From positions 62,001-126,000 of the forward strand of contig OZ004589.1 of assembly GCA_963924555.1 (NCBI GenBank): a stretch of DNA of 64,000 bases, written 5' to 3'. The position numbers and the translations under genes are program-made. The notes beneath the pieces were generated by a model, which saw only the letters and a program-made list of their open reading frames with translations, did not search any database and was not told where the DNA came from. This DNA comes from Crambe crambe. Lineage: Eukaryota > Porifera > Demospongiae > Poecilosclerida > Crambeidae. Positions 38,720-51,900 of this stretch are shown in pieces (position 1 is the first letter of the stretch; each line of letters opens with the position of its first letter).

Positions 38720-39426
38720 TTCTACCTTAGCAAGCTGAGCTGCAGAATGAAAATAAATAAAATAATAAATGCTGAGTGAATGACTGGCTGTGATAAAGAA
38801 TGAGGAAGAATACAATAGAAGAATGGCAGATAATATGATATATAATGTTAAAGTTTGCATATAACTGTTGTTCAGTAGCTACCTAGAGCAGATAGTTAAT
38901 TTGTATGTGATTATTCTTAAGTAGCTACATTGGTATTAGCACTTGAGATGTGGTAGCTACTCTTTTTACACAGGAGTCCATTATTTATGGTGTTGTTGCC
39001 TGGAAAATAATTCAGATTGTAGCTAAACACATTAATTTTGTGTACACACTATACATTGTCCTCACGCACATCCTGTTCCATGTACATAAACCACATAAAT
39101 TTTGCATGCTAGCTGACATAATGATACAGGAAATGGCCTAAAATTTCTAAACCCAACTCTAAAATCCATAAAAGGGACATTTTCAGCATGCTAGCTATAT
39201 TCCATGCAGACTGTGAAGTGTAAAAGGAGTTGCTTGCAAGTGAGTTAGAACAGCTAGTCGCTACGATTATTGTGCCCAACTTAAGCAATAGTATATTACC
39301 TGGCTTTTCAGGTTTGTGGAGGAATTATAAAGGTATGTGGGAAAATGGACCACATATCTTGTCCATTGATGTTAAAATTAATGCATCTGCAATCAAATAA
39401 TTATGTCATGAATTTTTCTGCTTAGG
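38720..39426. promoter_or_regulatory. Divergent intergenic region upstream of RPTP-B
   Basis: About 0.7 kb between the broken dsRBD-HTH start and the RPTP-B ATG. Much of it is alignable to 62590-63238 (shared gcatgctagct, gactgtgaagtgtaaaagga and gttgcttgcaagtgagtt). Presumed to contain the RPTP-B promoter; no element is assigned. Confidence 0.4.
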
Positions 39427-39966
39427 ATGAAGCTTCTTTTATTCACAGTAATATTGAAATGGAGCGTTACGAGTGCTCAAGAGGAAGGTGTAGCTATATT
39501 ATTACAATAAGACTTTGACAAGCTATATACTATACGTAGTTAGTGCTGCAGCTACACAACTCTCATCATAATTAATATTAATTTTTAGGTCCTACAGCTC
39601 CCAGTACGGGACTGTACTTCAACTTGAATGGTGTTGTGTATCTCCCTGGTGATGCTGTACTCATCACTGATATTGGGGTGGCTGAACCTACTAATCCTCA
39701 ATCTTCTCTTGTGTGCAACACCACCAATGTCAACACTAAGTGCTGTAGACAGAAGGATGGAGGGAATGTGGGGGAATGGTTCTTCCCTAATGGAAGCATG
39801 GTCCCTCGCAACAGAAACAGTCCGAATGGTAACTTCACTAGGAGTGGCTCCACTCATGAAGTTCGTCTGAATCGCAGGAATAATGCCATGACACCACTTG
39901 GAACCTACACCTGTGTTGTGCCTGATATGAACAATACAATGAATCACACTGCCACTATAACACTAG
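39427..39966 (+). other. RPTP-B signal peptide and N-terminal IgCC domain
   Basis: Leader exon plus IgCC exon ([28 protein letters not shown]), each ending in phase 1. Near-identical arrangement to RPTP-C (63239-63813). Confidence 0.85.
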
Positions 39967-42900
39967 GTGAGTGTGTTTCCAAAATGTTTCCATTCCTGAG
40001 TAAGACACATATAGTGAATACATAATGTGCTACTATGCTTATAGGAGACAGTTAGCTACATACGATGATTCATCATTTGTTTATTTGTTCGTTTGTTTGT
40101 TTGTTGTCAAAGCCATTACGTGTAACATAACTACAAACATCTGTGACTCTAATGCTAACTGTACCTACACTCCTGGGAGCTCCATCTGTACATGTAACCA
40201 TGGATACACTGGAAATGGAACCACTTGTGAAGGTAAGACTAGTATGACACTAATAATGCCACCTTTCCAATTAGCAATCTGGAAAATATTAAATTATTGT
40301 GTGAGTGAAGCAATCCCACACACTGATCATCCCACCACACACTGATCATGATACCAGGAGGAGTAGTACTGATATTGATTGAGAGTAATGAAGCAAATGG
40401 TTCATAGATTTATAGCTACCTCAGAACTGGGATCATTGCTGCAGCAAGAAATTTTATGATTTGGGTAGACTGATTGCCTGCCATGATCAGTGTCTTGGCA
40501 AAGTCAGGGTCTGTCACCCTATATGCTATGTTAAATTGGCATGTGTGAATTCTGAATCAAAAATAATGGCAAATTAACCATGAACAAACACTATGTGCAC
40601 AAATACAATATTAGATATTGATGAGTGTGCTAATGCTACCACTAACAACTGTGACTCTAATGCTAACTGTACCAACACTCCTGGGAGCTTCACCTGTACA
40701 TGTAACCAAGGATACACTGGAAATGGAACCACTTGTTATGGTAAATTATTTACATATAGCTAGCTAGCTATAGCTGTATGACATGATATTTTTGTCAGGT
40801 CCTCCCTCTTCCCCTACTATGCTGACCACTTATCCCAAATTATTCATCACCTTAACATGGAACCAGCCCCCAGGGGACGTGGTGGATTCTTACAATATCT
40901 CATACTCATTCATCATTGGAGGCTGTGGAGTGGGAGGTGGTAATATTATGAGTACAGTGAATGGTTCCTCCAGAGAGTACACTCTGACAGGACTGGAGGA
41001 GAACAGTGACTTCACCATTTTCATCACAGCCATGAATGGAGCAGGGAGTAGTCCACCTGCCAACACCACTGCAAGGACTCCAATAGCAGGTAAGATTATC
41101 ATGGCCACTTCAATCATAATACATACTGATTATAATATCACAGCTCCTTCCTCTCCCCCAAAGTCTTTGAATGTCTCTTCCACTTCCCCCACTAGTATAT
41201 CCATCACATGGGGAGATGTCCCATGCAGGGAAAGGAACGTGGACATGATCACTGGCTACAGTGTGACTTATTTCTGCATTGATCACTCACATCCCTGTGG
41301 CAATCAAACAGTCCAAGTACTTGGAGAGGATAATAAAACATTCACTGCCAGTCAACTCATCCCAAGAACTAACTACACATTTGAAGTGATGGCCTTCCAT
41401 GATAACCAGTCTACAAGTCTCCAATCACCAGCTAATGTAACCGGGAGCACTGAAATCCCTGAGGGTACATGATGTGTTAATTATAGTAGGGGCTACGTAT
41501 ATTAAATGGTTAAAGAACCATCAATATAATTAGTGTGGCTTTTGATACTTGCAATCATGTAATTAATGGTGCACACAATGTGAATGCAGACTCCCAGCCA
41601 GGTTCCTACAAGATAGAACACAGGAGTTTCCCAGGAAGAAGCTAGAATGATTCATTTAGCACTACTTTCAGTTTCTTCACATAACAATTAAATTTAAAAA
41701 CTCAATATTCTGGTGGACAATGTTTAGTTTAGTTCACTTTAGGCATATTCAATTCCAGTATTCCATTCCACTTTCCATTCACTATTCCCATTCACCGAAT
41801 GTTTATATAAACTGGCTAATTTTCTGCAGCTGTTGGTTTTTTCCTGAGAGGTCTGTTGTACCTCAACAACAGTGTGGTGTCCCTGACTGATATAGGAGAA
41901 GGCTACAATGCTCTGCACTGTCTCACTAACCTCACCACCTGCTGCAGAGGAGCAGATGGTGGATCAGCAGGAGAGTGGTTCCTTCCAGGGCAGACTAGTC
42001 CAGTGGTAGATGTCAATGCTCATAATGCAGGCACACAGAGCTTCACTAGAAGTAGAGGTCCCAGTGCAGTCCTCCTCAATCGTAGGACTAGGACTAGTGC
42101 TGTGGGACCCACTGGACTGTACACCTGTCAGGTGCCTGATGGGAGTGGCACTATTAGAACTCTGTACGTTGGAGTGGGTGCAGGTACAGTCTAGTCTGTT
42201 CATGTGATATGCATGTAGTATAAGTCTTCCCTATTACAGATCTTCCTGTCATCACTGACCTTGCCTATGATCGTGCTTCAGGGACCTTGACATGTATATC
42301 TAGTGGTGGACCTGTGGACTCAGTCACTTGGATGAAGGATAGGTCACTCATCACAGGAGACAGTTCAACCTTCTCTCAGACTCAGATCATCATAGACACA
42401 ATATCATCTACCTACCATCACACCCTCTCCAGTTCGAACTCCTCTAACTTTGTGGGGAGCTTTACATGTACTATCAGGGATGCAGTTGGCAATAGTAGTC
42501 AAACACTCATTGGTAATTTTATAACTAATTTGTGTAAATTCTTTGCATTCATTAAATTAATTTTATATCCATAGCTAGCTATATATTCATACCAAGTGAA
42601 CACAGATTTATTTAATTTTTTTTTAACTGCATATTTGATAGCTATTGATGAGTGTGCTGATGCTACCACTAACAACTGTGACTCTAATGCTACATGTACC
42701 ATTACTCCTGGGAGCTTCACCTGTACATGTAACCAAGGATACACTGGAAATGGAACCACTTGCTATGGTAATAAATACTTTCATTGCTAGAATCATCACA
42801 CTATCATCTGATATTGATGAATGTACTGATGGAGTTAATAACTGTGACTCTGATGCTACATGTACTGATACCCTTGGAAGTTTTTACTGTGTATGTAAAC

Positions 42901-45900
42901 CAGGATACACTGGAAATGGCACCACTTGTGTCGGTATGCTTCACATGCATGTACAGATGATTAGGTCACATTGACTGGCTGTTTTAGTCTGGCATGACTA
43001 TAACCCTTTACCATATTTTCAGGCAAAGGTCGATGCCAGACTAGTATCTTACGCACATCCAGCCACATGAAATTAATGACCTATAGCTAAGCAAAAGCAC
43101 AAACACGAGATCTTCATGCTGTCACCTCTAAACTTATTACTGAATTAATCACTTCATCACCCCGCGCACACATGCACAGCAAGGGGAAAAGCAATCAGTG
43201 GTGGTGTGTCGATATATATATATACCAAAAATTTTGAAAAACCACCTAAACTGCATAGATCGTCGCTTTTTATGCTCTATTGCGATGGCAGAAGACTTAC
43301 CTCTCAAATATAGCTCCACAACAGTGTCTAACTTAGTCTGGCATAGCACTGCCCACCGACTTGAGAACTCTGTCAACAATGTAATAGCTAATCATCATGC
43401 AACTCTTACTTCAGATATTGATGAGTGTGCTGATGCTACCACTTGTGACTCTAATGCTAACTGTACCAACACTCCTGGGAGCTTCACCTGTACATGTAAC
43501 CAAGGATACAATGGAAATGAAACCATTTGTGAAGGTAAGAACTACTAACTCTGTCAACAATGTAATAGCTAATCATCATGCAACTCTTACTTCAGATATT
43601 GATGAGTGTGCTGATGCTACCACTTGTGACTCTAATGCTAACTGTACCAACACTCCTGGGAGCTTCACCTGTACATGTAACCAAGGATACACTGGAAATG
43701 AAACCATCTGTGAAGGTAAGAACTACTGACTCTGTCAACCATGTAATAGCTAGTCCTCTTACTTCAGATATTGATGAGTGTGCTGATGCTACTAACAACT
43801 GTGACTCTAATGCTACATGTACCAACACTCCTGGAAGCTTCACCTGTACATGTAACCAAGGATACACTGGAAATGAAACCATCTGTGAAGGTAAGAACTA
43901 CTGACTCTGTCAACCATGTAATAGCTAGTCCTCTTACTTCAGATATTGATGAGTGTGCTGATGCTACTAACAACTGTGACTCTAATGCTACATGTACCAA
44001 CACTCCTGGAAGCTTCACCTGTGCATGTAACCAAGGATACACTGGAAATGAAACCATCTGTGAAGGTAAGAACTACTGATTCTGTCAACCATGTAATAGC
44101 TAGTCCTCTTACTTCAGATATTGATGAGTGTGCTGATGCTACTAACAACTGTGACTCTAATGCTACATGTACCAACACTCCTGGGAGCTTCACCTGTACA
44201 TGTAACCATGGATACAGTGAATATGGAACTGTTTGTCTTGGTATATAGCTAGGATGCATGGTCATATATCCAACTTCTAAGACATGGTATTCTCACCAGA
44301 CAATTTTTCCAATAGGCTGGCTTGTGCGACTATGTGTATAGGAGCACAGGATTTATGATGATATTCTCCTACTGACATATTGAATCAGGGACAGAGTGTT
44401 AATTGACTTTGTATTGTATGTAGCTCCCAGTACAGGACTGTATTTCAACTTGAATAGTGTTGTGTATCTCCCTGGTGACACTGTATTCATCACTGATATT
44501 GGGCTTAGTACCTTAGCGGGTGATGATAGATCTGATCCTCGATCTTCTCTTGTGTGCAACACTTCCAATATCAACACTCACTGCTGTAGAGGGATAGATA
44601 ATCCTAATGGAGGTTCTATAGGGGAGTGGTACTTCCCTAATGGTACCATAGTCCCTTGTTTTGGTGACAGTCCAAATGGTAACTTCACTAGGACTGGCTA
44701 CACTCATCAAGTTCGTCTGAATCGCAGGAATAATGCCATGACACCACTTGGAACCTACACCTGTGTAGTGCCTGATATGAACATTGCAATGAATCACACT
44801 GCCACTATAATGCTAATTCATGGTTAGTTTATAAAGATGATTCTCTTTCCAATAACAGCACATCAGCCAATGGTACTGAGAGTTAGTATACTGTTTCTAG
44901 GATTGTCATACAATTTTAGGGGTCAGAAAAATATGTCCTGGTTGGTCCTTATTTTAGTGGTGAATTAATTATAACAGAATGTAGAAGTGTCCTGGTTACA
45001 GATTCAGGGAGTCCACAGAGATGGTTCACTGTATATGCATGTTCTGCTGAAAAATGAATATAGCTATAATGCTATGAATTTTGTTATCTTGTCAGATATT
45101 GATGAGTGTGCTGATGCTACCACTGACAACTGTGACTCTAATTCTATGTGTACCAACGCTCCTGGGAGTTTCACCTGTACATGTAACCAAGGATACACTG
45201 GAAATGGAACTGTTTGTTTTGGTAATAGGTTTATGTGTTTACATTTGAGTTAAACATAATTATTTATTGTCAGATATTGATGAGTGTGCCAATGCTACCA
45301 CTAATGACTGTGACTCTAATGCTACATGCACCAACACTCCTGGGAGCTTCAACTGTACATGTAACCAAGGATACACTGGAAATGGAACCACTTGTTATGG
45401 TAAGCTAAATTGCAGTTGCAAATTATACTCTTAATTCTCTTCTCAAATTGTTTATTTTCTCTTCAGGTCCTCCCTGTTCACCTATTAATCTGAATACTTC
45501 TTCCCAGTCCACTACTATCTCTTTAATATGGAGTGAGTCTCCAGGGGATGTGGTGGACTCCTACCAAATCTCATACTCATTCACTATCAAAGACTGTGGA
45601 GTGGGAGGTAGTCATGTGAGTACAGTGAATGGTTCCTCCAGAGAATACACTCTGACAGGACTGGAGGAGAACAGTGACTTCAACATTTCCATCACAGCCA
45701 TGAATGGAGCAGGGAGTAGTCCGCCTGCCACCACCACTGCAAGGACTGCAATAGCAGGTAGGATACATCCATCATGATATGCAGCTAGTGCACAAGTGTC
45801 ATGTACTGTACACTGCAGCTCCCTCTGCTCCTCCAGTTGATCTGATGGTCTCCTCCACCTCTCCCACTAGCATCTCCCTCTCATGGGGGGAAGTCCCATG

Positions 45901-48900
45901 TGAAGACAGGAATGTGGATAGGATCACTGAATACCAAATAGTCACTAGGACCACCTCTGATAATGTGATTAGAGGAAGGGAAAGAGATCACAGTACTAGA
46001 ATGTTCAATGCTAATCGCCTCATTCCAAGGACAAACTACACATTTGAAGTTAATGCTAGCTATGATGATATCAACTTAAATAATCTATTATTTGGACCAG
46101 CAGCTGTCATAACAGGAGTCACTGCAGTACCACAAGGTAAGTCTTGTTGGTGTGAATAATTTATTATCTATTATTGCAATCCTGCAGCTGTTGGTTTCTT
46201 CCTGAGAGGTGTGTTGTACCCCAACAACAGTGTGGTGTCCCTGACTGATATAGGAGAAGGCTATAATGCTCTGCACTGTCTCACTAACCTCACCACCTGC
46301 TGTAGAGGAAGAGATGGTGCTAAAGCAGGAGAGTGGTTCCTTCCTGGGCAGACTAGTCCAGTGGTAGATGTCAATGCTCCTAATGCAGGCACAGAGAGCT
46401 TCACTAGAGGTAGAGGTCCCAGTGCAGTCCTCCTCAATCGTAGGACAAGTGCCATGGGACCCACTGGACTGTTCACCTGTCAGGTGCCTGATGTGAGTGG
46501 CATGGAGAGAACTGTGTACATTGGAGTTGATTTAAGTATGCAACATGCATTGAGATAAGAAGCACCTGATGCATGATCTTCCTCTATATATACTTACAGA
46601 TTCTCCTGTCATCACTGACCTCATTTACAATAGCACTTCCAACATGGCCAGTCTGACATGCATATCTAGTAGTGGACCTGTGGACTCAGTCACTTGGATG
46701 AGAAATGGAGTAACTATTACAGCAAACAGTTCAATATTCACTCAGAGTCAGATCATCACAAATGCAACATCTGCCACTTACCACAACATCCTCACTGCTT
46801 TTAATTCCTCTAACTTTATGATGGGGAGTTTCACATGTGTCATCAGGGATAGAAGTCAGACATTCAGTGGTATAGTTAATTTCATTCACTTGCATTGAAC
46901 CTTTCTTACTCTCATACATACTGTAGATATTGATGAGTGTGCCAATGCTACCACTTGTGACTCTAATGCTACATGTACCAACATTCCTGGGAGCTTCACC
47001 TGTATATGTAACCATGGATACACTGGAAATGGAACAACTTGTGAAGGTACAATTAACATTATCCTTGTGTATGTGTGCTCTCATGGAATTCTGAATGCAG
47101 ATATTGATGAATGCAGTGAAAGTGGTGGTAATGATTGTAGTTCTAATGCTACTTGTACCAACACTCCTGGTGGTTATAACTGCACATGTCTCCATGGATA
47201 CACTGGAAATGGAACAACCTGCACTGGTAAAGCACTCCTACAATGTTTAATAAGTGTTAATTACTTCTCCTATCAGATATTGATGAATGTGCTAATGCTA
47301 CCACTAACAACTGTGACTCTAATGCTACATGTACCAACACTCCTGGGAGCTTCACCTGTACATGTGACCAAGGATACACTGGAAATGGAACCACTTGTGA
47401 AGGTATGTATGTACCTAGTATTAACTCACTCATGATGATTGCTGATTTAATGCAGACATTAATGAATGTATTGATGGAGTTGATAATTGTAGCTCCAATG
47501 GTACATGCTACAACACTCCTGGAGGATTTAACTGTGTGTGTAACCAAGGATACACTGGAAGTGGAGTTTACTGCACTGGTAAAGCTTTGCAATACTTATT
47601 TCATGTACTTATTATATATTCTATCAGATATTAATGAGTGTGCCAATGCTACCACTTGTGACTCTAATGCTAACTGTACCAACACTCCTGGGAGCTTCAC
47701 CTGTACATGTAACCATGGATACACTGGAAATGGAACCACTAATTGTGAAGGTAAGAACTCAATTGGAACCCTACTTTTCATAATAACATACAATCATACT
47801 CAGCGCAGAGCGCAGGGCCTCACTATTCTGCGGGCAAAACGGAATGGTTCCGGGACCCTATTTCACTGAACAGAATGTCACTGCGCACATGTATGCGCAT
47901 GAATTTAACAGTTTGGGTCCCTATAGGATGGTGAAAGTGTGTATTGTACTTTGATAGCTGATCTTCTTGTCATTGAGAACTTTCTCTCTGAAATAAACAA
48001 GTCCTATTAGCTATTCAAATATTCTCCCCCAAGATTCGTATAATAAACACAAAAAAAAGTGTTGTATTGAAGCATAACAGATGTTTATCGCTATAGCTAT
48101 AATGATTTGGCTATGCTCAAATTATTGATTTACACACCTATCACTCAATTTTCTTTGTTTCCTGCTATAATAATAGTTTGAAAGGTATAATAATTAAGAG
48201 TTTGCTAACAGAGAAAATGCTTTCTGAGGAAGGTTAGATAAGCAGTGCTGTTCTGCAGCCACTAGATCATCAAGTTGATGTGTCATCAGCTAGCTCCATG
48301 CTCAATACAGTGTGCCAACTGTATGTATGTTTCTCGACCATTACCTACTCATTTAGCTAAGTACGATCGTGTAGACTGTGTTCTCCGGCCAGCTGATCAA
48401 TAATATACTGCTCAGTATCTGAAATGTAAATTATGCAGACATCAACTTCACACACACAATTATACTAGCCAGTAGTGCAACTAAATAAGAGTATTTATGT
48501 GTATCCGAGTAATCGCCGTTTTCATCTGGTCCTTCATCATCATCATCATCATCAAACAACTTATTTCAGAAATGGTTAATTCAAATGCTATAATTCTTAT
48601 ACCAATCTACTCAGAAATGACTGCGCTATAATCCTTTACCTTTAAATCGACATGTTCAAAAATAGCATGTCATTTTCCAACTTGTTAGCTTTCAACCTAC
48701 AACGAGGCAAACATTTTTATGCCCCGCCCCGTACACATGATTCTTGGACCTTGACCTCGTAACCATAGACTATAGAGGTTCCAGCATAGACTATATAGGT
48801 TCCTACATGGACTGGAAACGCCTATTAAATTAATATTAACAAGCACTTCCGGTCGTGTGATATCCGTGTTGCGCCTATTGCGCTGCAGCTGTATCTCCAT

Positions 48901-51900
48901 GAACAGGAAAGATCACTTTAGTGGTTAACCGTACAAGCTTGTAAGTGGCTATGAAGAGGCTGAACTCTGCCAGGGAGACTATACTACAAGATGCCAAGAC
49001 CCTGGGATTATTGTCAGAGCAAAACTCGAGTTAAAGTGTGCTCTAGCAGTTAAAATTGCATATAAATACTTTGTGTAATTTTATCTCCTGAAGTAGTTCT
49101 ATCATCCATAGTTAATGTGGTTGAGGACTTGAAGTACATGTTAGTAAATTGTTTTAAAAGATACATATCAACTTTCTACTACATTGTTACTAACTACTAC
49201 ACCTTTCTTTGTCAAATAGTATACCTGCTTTGCGTAATTTTCTAGGACCAAGTTTAACTAATCGAGCTCATACTGTAATATAAGCAGTTCATATAAAGTT
49301 TGCAGTGTTGCATGGTATTGTTTTTATCCATTTGGGGTACATATTTGGTTGTAGAAATTCACTAGACAGTTAATTAATTGATGGAAACAGCCGGCCCAGA
49401 ATACAATATCCGGTAAGTATTACCATAAATATACGGAACACCGCAAGGCGGATGTAATTAATCATTTCCAGTCCATTCTGGAACCATGTAATTAATCATT
49501 TCCAGTCCATTCTGGAAACATAGGTTCCAGAATGGACTGGAAATGATTAATTACATCCGCCTTGCGGTGTTCCGTATATTTATGGTAATACTTACCGGAT
49601 ATTGTATTCTGGGCCGGCTGTTTCCATCAATTAATTAACTGTCTAGTGAATTTCTACAACCAAATATGTACCCCAAATGGATAAAAACAATACCATGCAG
49701 CACTGCAAACTTTATATGAACTGCTTATATTACAGTATGAGCTGGATAGGTTAAACTTGGTCCTAGAAAATTACGCAAAGCAGGCAGTCTAATCGCCAGC
49801 GTTGGCGAGGCGCCCATAGGGCTAATACAACTTTAATTGCACAGACACGCACTTTTATCACTCACCAGTTTACGGAAGTATCCGGAGAGAGTGTTTGTGG
49901 TCAAATTCACTTCCTTTAGTTGTAGTGCCGAGATTTTCCCTTTACAGAAGGCATAAAGCTGCCTGTAGCTGCACCTTGCACGGTACTAACTCCACTATAA
50001 TTTTAATAGCAAATGCAGCTGCACGTGCGAAGCAGCTGCTACATTTTTGTGGTCTTTGATATTGTGATAATCAATCGTGTTGTGGGCTGTGACATTTGTA
50101 TTTCACACTTCCTGCCACTACTTCGAAGGTATGTAGAGCTCCTCCTATTATAAGTGGCATGTTATGCGTAATAAAATTAACTGTCCATTAGTGCATGTCT
50201 GTAATACAGCCTTTGCTTTATAGAGCCTTTGAATGCTACTCATAGCTTGAAGCTATACTGTTCATTGAATATAATGGCCTACTGAATAAGAATGGTGTGT
50301 TGGTATTAGCTAGTAGCTAGCAGTAGTCCATCCAAATCTTTTACTATAGCTATACACACACTATAGCAATGACAACCCTTGCCCATGGACCATGTCACTC
50401 TGTAAGCAGTGATCATTCAGATACACACTTAAAAATATTGATTGACTATTAATCATCATGGGACACTTTCAGACACGGATACCTCTGCCAGGCTTCCATG
50501 AAGCAAATCAAAAGGAAAACCCTTAGCTAACATTAAAAATTTCCATCCTTGATGGCTGCCCAACCAAGCAGGTAGCTACGAACAGAAACAATTTATTGTA
50601 TTCAGAACTGTAAAAACTGACATACAGCACCACCAATCTTTTAATACCCCAGGCCAACCCCAGATAAAGTTGATATTCTCTCTTGATAGGTACAGATGTG
50701 TATCACATACGTTTGATACTATTATGTTTCCGGAGTAAGATTTTCATCCTAAAGATGCTATAGGTTCCTGAATCAGAATGCCCTTATCTCTCTTTGAACA
50801 CTATCACAGAAGAGCTACTACCACACTTAATGTCTGTACTCCTTTTTCATGGGATCGGGAATACCAGTTTTCTCTCTACATTCTATCATTTTTCTCCTTC
50901 ATCAATAATGAAACACTGTGTGGTTCACTAGGACAAGTGACAGCAGATCCTGCCTCCCCTTCCCTCCGACTTGTTGGCTGTGGATATTTTAGAGTATATT
51001 TATCCAATCTTCACCAATCACCCTCTTTTATTCAACGAAATCAGAGTCTCTCCATGACTTGCACTATCATCAGGAGAACAGTGTGGGAGTGAGCAGACAT
51101 GACCATGCCCTCTACCGAAGCTCTAAAGCTCCACTGGAATCGCTCCCTGTGGTATTAGAGATGTGGCTTCATGCAACTTCCAACGACATTGATCTTCCAG
51201 GTAAGTTAGCTGTTTGAGAAATGTAATTAAGATTCGATTTCTAGCTCACTGACACACATACATTTACCTATATAGCTGGAAATGGTTGGATGGAAAAGTC
51301 CAAAGTGTCTTAGACGTTCCTGAAAACATGGCAAGAGTTCAGGATTTTGTTTTCAATGGGTGTGGCTGAAAATTGACAAGCATACAAATGTGGACCAGGA
51401 TGCAAGTGTGTCAACTGTTTAAATAGCTATGACAACAGTCTCAATCATCCTGAAGCAGTGATGGAGCTGTAAACATTGATGGACTTCAGAAACAGAACGA
51501 AGAATTGATAGGAGATAATATAGAGAGTGATGAAGAACATGAACTAAATGAAAGACAGGATGAATGGGTGTGACATTTGCATTTTGCAATACTTACATCC
51601 ACAAAATTGCTACTGTTTATTATACAAGCAATACTACACAGGATCCAGCTAGAATCTGAAGTGTCCACTGCTAGGAACGAAAATTCTAGCAAGAAACACT
51701 ATGACGTGATGAAACTAGCCAAGCAACAGAGGCAACATATAGCTGAATTTTCTGCCTGTTTATAGCTTGCAACAATGTTTACTGTGCAGTAATACTCACC
51801 TAGGTTTCATCTTTAGCAGAAAGTGCTCTCCATATTGCTTCTTCGGCTTCTAAGAGGCAGTTACAGTCCATACAAAACACCCGCACAATTTCTATTTTTC

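Noticed and set aside
43415-44240. CRISPR-like array (regular repeats with spacers)
   Set aside because: Repeat units are 175-181 bp, contain coding EGF exons with splice sites, and the intervening introns are themselves near-identical, unlike CRISPR spacers.
43592-44265. Minus-strand ORFs of about 96-108 codons over the EGF tandem
   Set aside because: Shadows of the repeated EGF exons; they lack any domain pattern, whereas the plus strand has six-Cys EGF motifs and splice sites.
48697-48900. ORF in the left inverted-repeat arm and its near copy at 53234-53449
   Set aside because: Both are the same repeat sequence on opposite arms; no protein domain and the ends disagree.
50778-51092. 104-codon plus-strand ORF inside the 2.2-kb transposon
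   Set aside because: No recognisable motif, and the region next to it needs frame changes to follow similarity, so it is likely a chance open frame in a decayed element.
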